Assembly: GCF_009017415.1 (NCBI RefSeq)
Contig: NC_092405.1
Span: 4,588,001 to 4,652,000 of the forward strand
Reading direction: 5' to 3'
DNA: 64,000 bases
From: Aspergillus flavus
Lineage: Eukaryota; Ascomycota; Eurotiomycetes; Eurotiales; Aspergillaceae
Below are positions 44,758 through 55,048 of the stretch, in pieces. Within the stretch, counting starts at the first letter, position 1, and every line of letters starts with the position of its first letter. Both the position numbers and the translations under genes were made by a program. A model generated the notes under the pieces. The model made no database searches, was not told the origin of the DNA, and saw nothing but the letters and a program-made list of their open reading frames with translations.

Positions 44758-46185
44758 GATAGGCTGTCTATAACTCTTTATATAGACCTAAGAAGACGAG
44801 TTAAGGGATCAGATGGCGGTGAACGTCGTTTCAGAATTTTCTCGGGATTGATGATTAACCGCACTCGCCAGTTGACTCTCCCTTAATGCCAAGAGCCTTT
44901 TTTCCATAATCTCCATGAACAAAACTTGCGTGTCCAAGATAACCAGTCACATCCTGCTATATAGAGGCAGAGCGAGAGGCCTCTCGACAAATTTCTGGGA
45001 TGGGGCCCTCTGTCGCCTCCTTTTAGGTTCCTCTAACGCAGCACCTTTGACTAGCTCAGTCAGAACACTTTGGAATCTTGATTCTCGTGATGTTTTCATG
45101 GTTCTCGGCTGGGAAGCGCCCGGACCATCTGTTTGTTAGCCGAGATTATTTGTTTCGCGTGCTACTTTAGCTTTTTGACGGGCCAGACCACGAAGTCGTT
45201 TCTTCAGAGGAACCCCTTGATTTGCCCCATCTAGTTCTCCACTACATTCTCTGATCAGCGCTCAAGAATGCCACAAGGAATCTTATCACAAGAGTCCAGC
45301 GCATATCCGTATGCAACCGCAGAGTTCAGGGATAGGTAGTAGCAGAGGCAGGAAGGTGCCTTGGCTGAATAGCCCTGCTGCCCTAAAATATTGCTGTTTG
45401 GGAAGCTGACTAAAGTACGGAAATATTTTCCATCAGCCCTTGCGCCAAACATGCAACAGTAGCAAGATCGATCGGAGCGCAAAGAGACCTCAACTCCGCT
45501 CAAACAATTGTTCAGCTTGCGTAAGGAGACTTATGGAATGCTGCCAATAGTACCTGACACTAATTTAGAGGTCCCACCGAGGAACATTCAGGCCATCGAT
45601 AGTATTGCATCATTGCTTCTGGACACTAGTCACACTACGCTTAAAAATATTTTTCAACACATGCAGACGAAACACGGGAAGAAGTGGATGTTGGTCGGAT
45701 AGGGGGAAGGGAAGACAAGAGCATAGCTCGTAGAGAGTGGAGAAAATGGGAAATTTTCTACGAGCTTCAGGCCCACTTTCAACTCAGCTCAGCTCAGCTC
45801 AAGCCACGAGAAGGGCATGGAGATGGACTGGTCAGGTACTTGTTTCGGAGCGTCAGCTCAATGGCGAATGTAGTGCATGGTATGTAGCAACCTAGCACGT
45901 CGTATGCAGATTGTGATGTATTGACTGCGAAGCACAGTCAGCCACGGATTCAAGAAATGTTGGGACATGCGACCAGATGCCATCTTGGTCTGGTGTATCG
46001 CGATCTTAGAGTTTTCGATCCTGACGATCGGCAATCAAATTATGTATTTTTGGTAATACAGGCCATGTATGGGACCGTATTCGATCTTTGCTGCATGGGT
46101 ATTGGATATACCGTCGGTCCATAGAAATAATGAAGTACTGCCCTGCTGTCAGTGACGAACAGAATAGAGTCAAAGTCAGAGCACG
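44758..46185. other. Intergenic region before the kinase-glycosyltransferase fusion
   Basis: About 1.4 kb without a recognised gene. A short pentamer repeat of CTCAG units lies at about 45783-45800. Confidence 0.5.
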
Positions 46186-49100
46186 ATGCAGACCATACCC
46201 CCTTCCTCCCCATTTACCTCGAACCACCCGCACGATGCAGACAAAATCAACCACAATGACAACGACGACCTATGCATCACTGCTCTCCCCGAGATGGCCA
46301 CCCTTGGGGAGGTGGTAGACACTATTCTCGGCCAACGGGTGCAATTGAGGCGTCTGCAAGGATCAGGCGCAGCTGGTCAATCGGGATGTTCCATATACTT
46401 TGCTCGACCATGCGATGAAGACGACAATGACACCGAAGATAAGACCAAAAGGCCCATCGCCGTCGTCAAGGTCTACCCACCACACCGCCACAGCGATCTG
46501 TTGGACGAATTGGCTAGCTACAAGACACTTCGCTCGTTACCAAGCCCTCCTCGAGCTGTGCATCCGATTGGTGTGGGAAGAACCCGTGATGAAGAATCTG
46601 GGGCTCTGGCTGGGGTTGTTGTATATCAGGTCGCTACGGGAAAGGCCGTAAATACGATACTTTGCGAGCTGGGATGGATAACTCGCTTGCGGAGCCTGGT
46701 ACGGGACGCGGCTATGGATGTGACGAACCGTCATAAATTACAGATATTTATGGAGCAGAATCGTGGCGACATTCCGGTCGATTGGGAGGCGCATAAGGCT
46801 CTCGAGAAACAAGGCGTCGATATCTACTTCTCAGAGGCGTTGCCGGCGTTCTTTGAGCAGCGATATCAACACCTATTGAGGGATCTTCGGTCTGCTATGA
46901 GGGCGGTGGCATCCGTCCTGGCCAAGCTGCACACTGGGAGAAGGGGAGAATGGTGCGATGCAGCCGAGAATGCACTGGAAAATATAAGGAAACGGATACG
47001 AGGATGGATAGAAGAGATACAGACGGACGCGGCTCCAGGATACGACAATGCCGGCATTGGAGTAGACCGACGGGAAGAAATGCAGGATATGGTGGAATAT
47101 GCTATCCACCAAGCAAAGCACCGAGCCACAACCTCGCTGACCCATGGCGATGCTTCGCCGGGAAACTTCTTCTGGGATTCAAACATTGGAGTCACTATGA
47201 TTGACTACGGTGGCGTGCGTTTGTCGATAGATGAATCAGGGAAACCAACCGGTCTGGCCGAGATGGACACCGCTGGATTCTATGAACGGCTGCGGAAATA
47301 CGCACCGTCGTTTGGAGTCAGCGACGACGATGTTACGAGTCTTCAGGAGACATTCTGGACTGCATATCATGAGCATAACATGTCCCTTGATCCAGACATT
47401 GTTCGACTGGTTCGTCTGCGCATCCAGATGAGTCGGCTCTGGTCCGCGGTGGACAAGTTCAACCAGAGTCAGGATGGAAACCAAGCAGTTGTTGAAGGGG
47501 AATTCCAACGGCTCCGTTCCATAGCCGAGTTGCTGCGAGACCAAGGAGCTCGGAAACGTAACATCCTCGTGGTTTCCAACGCAAGTGGATGTGGTAAAGG
47601 TGGCATACCATTCCTGAATCAGGAACTCGTCAATGGCTTGGCAGGTCTCAACGGTGTTTCTGTAACACTATTTCTCGTTGGAGATAATAATTCCGTTTCC
47701 CAAACACATCATGCAAACGTAACAGTGGTCGGTCTTCCCGGTTCAGAAGCCAATGGAGAGCTCCTGTACTATATGGCCAAAGTTCACCAACCGGAAGAAT
47801 TTGGTCTGCCCACCCACAGAGATGCGAACTGTCGCTCTCCCTTCGATCTCATCATTGGACACTCCCGTTATTCCAGTGCCGCCGCAGCCTTGGTCCGCGA
47901 TCGGTTTTATCCCGCAGCCAAACTGGCCCTTATCACGCATACGAGTCCTCTGCGGAAGGCGGATGCAGCGTGGGCATGGTACGGAGGATCACGTCAGCAG
48001 GGATATGAGGAAGCAACGAGACTAGCGATGTTGGACGAAAGGATCCTCCCGAAGGCCGATTTAGCGGTGGGGGTTGGTCCTGTGCTCACCAACGAGGCCA
48101 GAGAGCGCGAGTGGGTGGGACAGTTGACGCGTCCACGATGGAGTTTGACAGGGCCCCGGTTTCACGAGCTCATTCCTGGTGCTCATATTGTGAAAGATGA
48201 TAAGGATATAAGAGCAAGACGACCAGATGATCCATTTAAGGTGCTTCTAGCTGGTAGGGCAGATGATCCCGCCAAGGGGGTCGATGATGCGATCCACGCT
48301 GTATGGAAATTGGCGGAGTCGGGTGTGGAAAACATAACCATCGACATACTTGGGGTGCCTATCGGAGAGGTGGAAAAGAGACAAGAGGAAGTTGATCAAA
48401 TGACTGGTATACCAGCACTAGTTCGGTTTCATCCCTTCTCCAACGACCAGCATGTAGTGCGTCGGTCTTATCAAGCTGCCGATCTGGTGGTGATGCCATC
48501 CACACATGAAGGGTTCGGGATGATATTCACCGAGGTTGCAGGGCTTGGAATTCCTATTCTCGTAACAGAGGACAGCGGTGCTGGGCAGTTTGCTCTGGAC
48601 CGAAGTCGTATTCCAGCTGAGTTGGGCGATGCAGTAGTAGTGATGGATGAGAAAGCGTACGGGATTCCTGCCTCGATCAAAAGCAGTCGCGTGGGCCTTT
48701 GGGCCGATCGAATTAATCAAGTTCGACAGAATCCAATCCAGGCAGTACGCAATGCGAGAGAATTACAGAATGTTATGCGGGGGTATTCATGGGCACATGC
48801 AGCAGAGGCATTACTAGATGCTGCCATGGAGCATCATGAAGGGGACACAGTGCAGACAGCCCATGGTTCTCTCTTGCCATATCGACCGCTCCTTAGCCCA
48901 GAGGTGGATGCTTCTCTCCGATGTGCTACAACGATCCGTAATCATAACGGAGTACCGGAAAGAGAACAAGCTGCCGCGGTAGTGAAGAGTCTACCAGAAA
49001 TAGCTCCATCACTAAACGCCCTTAACGAGTTCGTTTCTAAAGCGTTGGGTCATCAAGTCATTCTACGACCATTAGATGGACCTCATGTGAAGGGATTCTC

Positions 49101-50109
49101 TGGAGCGCCGGTCTTCTTCGCGCATTCTACCTTTACTCACAGCTACCAGACAAGACAGACAGACGCTGCTATCCTGTCGCAGGGTGAGGAGCTAGCGGTG
49201 ATCAAGTTATTTCCAGCCGGCCTGGATAACGGCATCGCAGAAGAACTGTCGAGTTTGGAATGGTTGCTGCATCAAACCAAGGGCGATATCAACACCCCAA
49301 CCCCCATTGCCGTGGGGCGAACGACATGGGACGAAAAGGAGACTGGCGTAGTCACATACAGGGTAGCTCAAGGAGTCTCCCTCTATCAGCTCATGGCGCG
49401 TTTAGGTCTGCTAGATGGACCCGAACGAGACGATAGCGTCACAGTGTTGAAGCGTGGTGTTATAGAAGCGGCCAAAACCCTGGCCAAACTGCATTCTTAC
49501 GCCGTCCAAGGACGCTCGAGTGAGGGATATCTCGAATGGTACTACGACGCAGCGCCAGGACGGGTCAATCGGCTGCGTTCCCATACCGGCATATTACTTG
49601 AACACACTGGGATTGATGTGGATAAGCTCGACGAGAAGGTTCATACACTCATTGCTCAGTCACGGCAGGAGATATATCGTCATCCACAAGCAGCAGTAGT
49701 GCATGGTGATGCCCATCCCGGGAACTTCTTCTTTGACCCGAGATCCGGTCGGACCACCGTCATCGACGTGACTACATTACACTGCTCGCTTGATGAGAAC
49801 GGCAATCCCGCTGGCACACCTGAGAGAGATGTAGGACATTTTCTTCATATGCTGCGCCGCACGGGGGAACAGTTGAATATGAGAGAGAAGGAGATGGACG
49901 AGTGCTCCAGGGCATTTCTGACAGCGTATAAAGGCACTGCGGCCGGAAAGTTGGGTATACATACTCTTCGACTATTGGGTGTATGTTCTGCTCTGTCTTT
50001 TGTTGGACATGCACTCCAAGGTCCATCTATTGATGGACAGATCCTGAAACAACAGGCGAAGATATTGGATGATATGTTTTGTCTCGACCAGTCTGGGCTC
50101 CTTGGTTGA
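46186..50109 (+). CDS. APH-like kinase / GT-B glycosyltransferase / APH-like kinase fusion
   Basis: An intronless 1307-residue protein with three enzyme modules. Module 1 (about 40-430) is an APH/choline-kinase-like fold: N-lobe Lys95 (AVVKVYPP), catalytic loop HGDASPGN (His320, Asp322, Asn327), and Asp340 in MIDYGG. Module 2 (about 455-870) is a GT4-like GT-B glycosyltransferase: ASGCGKGGIPFLNQEL at the start, VLLAGRADDPAKGVDDAI, and the EX7E motif with Glu775 and Glu783 (HEGFGMIFTEVAGLGIPIL). Module 3 (about 950-1300) is a second APH-like kinase: Lys1007, HGDAHPGN (His1173, Asp1175, Asn1180) and Asp1194. All three keep catalytic residues. No signal peptide or membrane segment is visible. 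It may phosphorylate and glycosylate one small molecule or sugar; the substrate is unknown. An in-frame ATG at 46294 is an alternative start. Confidence 0.88.
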   Translation: MQTIPPSSPFTSNHPHDADKINHNDNDDLCITALPEMATLGEVVDTILGQRVQLRRLQGSGAAGQSGCSIYFARPCDEDDNDTEDKTKRPIAVVKVYPPHRHSDLLDELASYKTLRSLPSPPRAVHPIGVGRTRDEESGALAGVVVYQVATGKAVNTILCELGWITRLRSLVRDAAMDVTNRHKLQIFMEQNRGDIPVDWEAHKALEKQGVDIYFSEALPAFFEQRYQHLLRDLRSAMRAVASVLAKLHTGRRGEWCDAAENALENIRKRIRGWIEEIQTDAAPGYDNAGIGVDRREEMQDMVEYAIHQAKHRATTSLTHGDASPGNFFWDSNIGVTMIDYGGVRLSIDESGKPTGLAEMDTAGFYERLRKYAPSFGVSDDDVTSLQETFWTAYHEHNMSLDPDIVRLVRLRIQMSRLWSAVDKFNQSQDGNQAVVEGEFQRLRSIAELLRDQGARKRNILVVSNASGCGKGGIPFLNQELVNGLAGLNGVSVTLFLVGDNNSVSQTHHANVTVVGLPGSEANGELLYYMAKVHQPEEFGLPTHRDANCRSPFDLIIGHSRYSSAAAALVRDRFYPAAKLALITHTSPLRKADAAWAWYGGSRQQGYEEATRLAMLDERILPKADLAVGVGPVLTNEAREREWVGQLTRPRWSLTGPRFHELIPGAHIVKDDKDIRARRPDDPFKVLLAGRADDPAKGVDDAIHAVWKLAESGVENITIDILGVPIGEVEKRQEEVDQMTGIPALVRFHPFSNDQHVVRRSYQAADLVVMPSTHEGFGMIFTEVAGLGIPILVTEDSGAGQFALDRSRIPAELGDAVVVMDEKAYGIPASIKSSRVGLWADRINQVRQNPIQAVRNARELQNVMRGYSWAHAAEALLDAAMEHHEGDTVQTAHGSLLPYRPLLSPEVDASLRCATTIRNHNGVPEREQAAAVVKSLPEIAPSLNALNEFVSKALGHQVILRPLDGPHVKGFSGAPVFFAHSTFTHSYQTRQTDAAILSQGEELAVIKLFPAGLDNGIAEELSSLEWLLHQTKGDINTPTPIAVGRTTWDEKETGVVTYRVAQGVSLYQLMARLGLLDGPERDDSVTVLKRGVIEAAKTLAKLHSYAVQGRSSEGYLEWYYDAAPGRVNRLRSHTGILLEHTGIDVDKLDEKVHTLIAQSRQEIYRHPQAAVVHGDAHPGNFFFDPRSGRTTVIDVTTLHCSLDENGNPAGTPERDVGHFLHMLRRTGEQLNMREKEMDECSRAFLTAYKGTAAGKLGIHTLRLLGVCSALSFVGHALQGPSIDGQILKQQAKILDDMFCLDQSGLLG

Positions 50110-50471
50110 GTCTGTCCAAGTGCATACAATTGTCCATCCTGGCCCAGGCATAAATTACCTAGATTCTGATAGATCAGTAACTAATGTGTATTTATTATCA
50201 ATGGATATCCACCTCAGCTCGGCAATGAACAGATCCACTTCTCAGCTGAACTGCCGTGTTAAATTACCGGACGTGTATGGTACAATACCACCCCTTACCA
50301 TAACAATGTTGGTGGATGGACCCGCTTTACTAGGACTAGTACGGAGTAGATCTGCACCAGAGATAATATTAATTAAATAGTAAACGACAACTTCATTCCT
50401 TACTTATCCTATGTATTCGTCGACATTTCAACCCAGTCGACAATCCTGCGGATGATAGGGCGGTCCTGAAT
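50110..50471. other. Short intergenic gap between fusion enzyme and ABC transporter
   Basis: About 360 bases. No separate gene. It holds the 3' end of the fusion gene and the promoter of the ABC transporter. Confidence 0.5.
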
Positions 50472-53126
50472 ATGGACATCCTTCCAAACTCACGGCAGCT
50501 AGCCGTCCTCCGCATAAGCTATCCCATCGTCATTTTGGTCGCTTTCTTCGTTGCATTCATCGCGCATTCAATACTCATTGCTAGGTCCACCACGAAAAAT
50601 GGCACCACGCCACTGGGACCTGGTGGGAAACCGCTGCCGAAGCGATTACGAAGTACGATGAACAATCTCCGAAACGCGCAACGGAATGTATCTCGGCGGA
50701 TGAAGCTTGCTTTTGCCTGGTTGGCAGTTGGGGTCCTGTTAACGTATGTTGCCGACGGGGTGATTCATATAATGCATGTGTTGGTGGCCAAATCAGAGAA
50801 GTGGTGGTGTGGACAGGCGGTTGTGGTATGTTGATTTTTCCTCATTCGCAGAATACCAGCTGAGGAGTAGGTAGATCTACGTCGTGGGATCGTTTTTCTC
50901 CCATGCGGTTATCTTGGTGGCACTCCTCGAGGCCTCCCCTGCGCCGACCATTGCGCATTTTATACCATGGATCACAGCGCTTCCGTTCGAGTTGGTGATT
51001 CTGGCGGGGACCCTGTCTGTATATACAACCGTGCATCATGAGCCGGTGATTGGAAACCCGTACGGTGGAGGACCTCGACGGGAGGGAATGACCAAATGGG
51101 AGACGATGGAGATAGTCTCCGCGGCTATCCGTCTCCTCTTTTTCTCTCTGATGGTTGGTCTATATATGATCAAGTTTATCCACAAGCCCAACCCCCATGA
51201 AACCGTTGAGTTCGGAAGTGCAAGTGAAGTGGCTGGATTACTGAGTGAGGAAGATGACTCGGCACCAGAACCCTGGATTCGGCCGACTACCACACCAGAG
51301 ACAAGCTGGTGGGAGTACGTTAGCAGTTATTCACTCTTCTTTCCGTATCTGTGGCCAGCCAAATCTCGTCGCTTGCAGGTAGTGGTTGTCATCTGCTTTG
51401 TGTTACTTATCGTACAGCGTGTCGTCAATGTCCTCGTCCCATACCAGGTGGGAGTCGTCACCAATACGCTCTCCTGGGACAAAGGCGAGATCCAGATCCC
51501 ATGGATTCAGATTGCTGTGTATATCTTCTATCGCTGGCTACAAGGAAGTACCGGAATCCTGGACTCGATTCGATCCAATCTGTGGATATCCGTGAGCCAA
51601 TACTCCTACATGGAATTGTCCACCGCTGCTTTTGAACACGTCCACAGTCTGGGATTGGACTTTCATATGAATAAGAAGATGGGCGAGGTATTATCTGCTT
51701 TGACGAAGGGCAATTCGATCAATACATTCCTAGAACAGGTGACATTCCAAGTTTTGCCGATGATATTCGATATGGCCATTGCGGTGGGATATTTCCTTAT
51801 CGCATTCGATGCATATTATGCACTCGTCGTGGCCATCGTGACATTCTGCTATGTCTACGTGACTGTCCGTATTGCTCAATGGCGAGCCGAAATGCGGCGG
51901 CAGATGGTGAATGCCTCCAGACAGGAAGATGCTGTGAAGTATATCCTCCCTTCCTTATCTCTTCAGTATAGAATTAACCCCCATACAGAAACGACTCGCT
52001 CATGTCCTACGAAACGGTCAAGTACTTCAACGCAGAAGACTACGAATTCGACCGATACAGAAACACCGTATCTAACTTTCAAAGCGCCGAATGGCATTCC
52101 CTCTACGCCCAGAACCTCATGAACATCTCGCAAAACACCGTCTTCATACTAGGTCTGCTTATCACTTGTTTCATCGCCGCATATCAAGTCTCCACCGGCC
52201 AGCGTCCCGTCGGCCAGTTCGTTACTCTCCTCACCTACATGGCGCAGCTGCAAACCCCTCTCACCTTCTTCGGTACATTTTTCCGATACATCCAGTCCGC
52301 CATGATCAATGCAGAACGTCTCCTAGAATTATTCCGGCAACAGCCCTCCGTGCAGGACGAGCCATTTGCGGTCCCGTTGGAGAATTGCAACGGCAGCATC
52401 ACCTTCCAGGACGTCTCATTCTCATACAACTCCAAACCAGCCCTCCAGAACCTGTCATTCCACTGCAAGCCCGCAACAACAACAGCCTTAGTCGGTGAAT
52501 CAGGTGGTGGTAAATCTACCATCTTCCGTCTACTCTTCCGCTTCTACAATGCCGGCGGGCGTATCCTCGTCGACGGCCACGATGTTCAAGATATCACTAT
52601 CGCCTCACTGAGAAAGCATATCGGCATTGTCCCCCAAGATACCGTTCTCTTCAACGAAACACTTATGTACAACCTCAAATACGCCAACCAAGCGGCCACG
52701 GACGAAGATGTCTACAACGCCTGCAAGGCAGCCTGTATCCATGATAAAATCCTCGCCTTTCCCGAGGGCTACGAGACCAAAGTAGGCGACAGGGGTTTAC
52801 GCCTAAGCGGGGGCGAGAAACAGCGCATCGCAATTGCGCAGACTATATTAAAGAATCCTCGGATCATCATGCTTGACGAGGCTACTGCCGCACTGGATTC
52901 CGAAACAGAGGAACATATCCAGGAGGCATTGGCTGCGTTGTCGCGTGGACGGACGATGTTGATCATCGCACATCGACTGAGTACGATTGCCACTGCTGAT
53001 AATATCTTGGTCTTGAATGAGGGGCAGATTGTGGAGAGTGGGACGCATCAGGAACTGTTGGCAAAGAATGGGAAGTATACCTCTATGTGGAACAAGCAGA
53101 TAAAGGCGCAGAAGGCTGCTGATTAA
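50472..53126 (+). CDS. HMT1/ABCB6-type half ABC transporter
   Basis: Exons 50472-50825, 50875-51938 and 51989-53126 give 851 residues. An N-terminal domain with several extra membrane segments (residues 1-240) precedes the six-segment ABC transmembrane domain. The nucleotide-binding domain has VGESGGGKST (Walker A, Lys648), the signature LSGGEKQR and the Walker B IIMLDEAT, then IIAHRLSTI. The extra N-terminal domain and the SYETVKYFNAEDYE block are typical of Hmt1/ABCB6-type vacuolar or mitochondrial exporters of thiol conjugates, phytochelatins or porphyrins. It lies 362 bases after the kinase-glycosyltransferase fusion on the same strand and might export or sequester its product; this link rests on position only. 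Confidence 0.92.
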
Positions 53127-53412
53127 AGACTAATGTGTATAACTATTAGAATACTACAAGCCATTTATTTTGGTTATAGGTAATGAACACTATTCCCGAG
53201 TTGTATACGTTACCAGAACAAACCAACTCTGCATACTCTAAACTACTTGAATAAAGCAAATAAATGCAAACTAAAGGAACCTCTTCATTTACTATGTCAA
53301 GCGTAACACTAAAGTTTCCGGTCGGCGCTCCGAAATATCAGGAGCAATCTTATCGTATTTCTACATGCAGCCCCTCAATTCTTGATCAACATGGGATACT
53401 ACCGTGGAAGAC
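53127..53412. other. Short convergent intergenic gap
   Basis: Just under 300 bases between convergent 3' ends. Nothing was noted. Confidence 0.5.
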
Positions 53413-54012
53413 CTATATCAAAACAGGCGTAGTATAAATATCAATGCAAGCGTTTTCCACAAAGTTCGTCCAGCCAGGAAACAACGCCCGAGGAATGATA
53501 GAGATCCTATCCCCAGGTTCAAGATTTTGAACCAACCGCAGGTCCTGATCACTGCGGTATATAATCTCATGGCACATGGTGTCCTCGCTTGCGTGCACAT
53601 TGGTCTCCAGCCGCAAGTTCGCATCCTTGGAGATGTCATCTCTTCCCGCCGGTCTAGTGATCTTAAGATCAAACCATGTCCAAGAGTTGTTAAAGGAGCT
53701 ATGTTCCTGAGGATAACTAATCCACCCCTGGTCATGGCTCCAGATTGTGACTCCAATCTTTTTCACGGGGTACAGCTCGCCTTGAAACGGCGCAGATGTC
53801 AAATATGGTGGTTGCCCGTGGCAGTCACTCTCCGCATACTGCATTTCGTCCGCCCTAGAGATCTGGGGTAGCAGCCAATATTCGGCGTACTCTAACATTT
53901 ACAGGACAAGGTCGGACGGGAACCATCGTTTCAGAATATTGAAAACTGAAATAGCATAATCCGAATGGCGTGGGTAGTGCACTGTTTGCTTCTCATCGAT
54001 GGAGACTGCCAT
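53413..54012 (-). pseudogene. Small conserved fungal protein with an early in-frame TAA
   Basis: An ATG at 54012 opens a frame (MAVSIDEKQTVHYPRHSDY, then AISVFNILKRWFPSDLVL) that is stopped by TAA at 53901-53899 and continues in the same frame from an ATG at 53898 as MLEYAEYWLLPQIS for 161 residues to 53413. The two parts together look like the N-terminus of a fungal family that begins with a short helical domain of the form PPELV..IL..AEYW. The later part has TIWSHDQGWISYP, NNSWTWFDL and LFPGWTNFVENA, a conserved C-terminal domain of unknown function. Translation from the second ATG could still give the C-terminal domain, so loss of function is not certain. Confidence 0.55.
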
Positions 54013-55048
54013 GACTCCGAGTGATGTTCATATCTAGAGAGGAACAGACCAAGAGAGGCTAACGGTATTCCACCAGCTAGGAGAGGAGCTTATCCTCGGT
54101 ATTGAGGCCCCTGAACTGTGGTTTTGCGTTTGACTGACAGTCTGAAAGACAAGTTGTCTGTATAACCATGTCACCTGACCAAGGTGAGCACATGCCCCGC
54201 ACTTGCCCTTCACTACCCTGCTACCTCAGGCAGACATATACCCTCAAATACGAGGCACACTATCCTCCTGTACAATGACAGGAGTTAGCAAGGCTAGAAA
54301 ATAGCTTGACAATTCACTATAGAGTATAAAAGGTTCACTGTGATGTTATCGCGATTCCATAAATGTAGAGCATCCTAACTTGAGAGTTGGAATGATATCT
54401 TGCCTGAACAATATATATCTAGTTAGCTTACCTGAACTCACACTGCTAACATATAATTTTCCGTTGAGTAGCCAAGTTCAAAAACCAAATCTGAATAAGC
54501 TTACCATGATCTTGATAATTTCGAACCCGCACTGTCGCTTTATTTATGTTGTGAGACAATCAGCCAGGTAGATCTCGAGTTCTTACCTCATGTAGCGCAG
54601 ATATGCAATGAGAATATTAAACACTACACTAGAGATGCCTTGATTGTAGGTTAGCAGTGAACCATGTTGGATGTAAAGTATTTGTTGATATTTGACCAAA
54701 CTAATCCGTAGTTCAGAAGTATACTCGGCACAATATTTATTATAGAAACCTTATCAGAAGCAGCTATGAAACGATTCAATGGTCGTTGCTAGCTCACTAT
54801 GCAAATGCCGGGTTAACATGCGGAGGCTGAGCACGTCTTATAGCCACCTCCTGGCATGATTCTTGGCCTGCATTAGACTACCGCACCTACCATGTTTCGT
54901 CTGAATCGTAGAGATATCTCGATTCTGCAAGTGGCCGGATGACGCGACTCTGATCGGCGGTCACGTAATGAGCCGTAACTGACATCTTCTGTATGAATGT
55001 ATATAATCTTCTGCGATGCAATCACCTGCCTCTCGAGCCATCGACACA
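54013..55048. other. Intergenic region
   Basis: About 1 kb. A consensus TATAAAAGG lies at 54325-54333, but no believable frame starts within 100 bases of it. A TATATAA box at 55000-55006 is a likely promoter element of the next gene. Confidence 0.5.
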
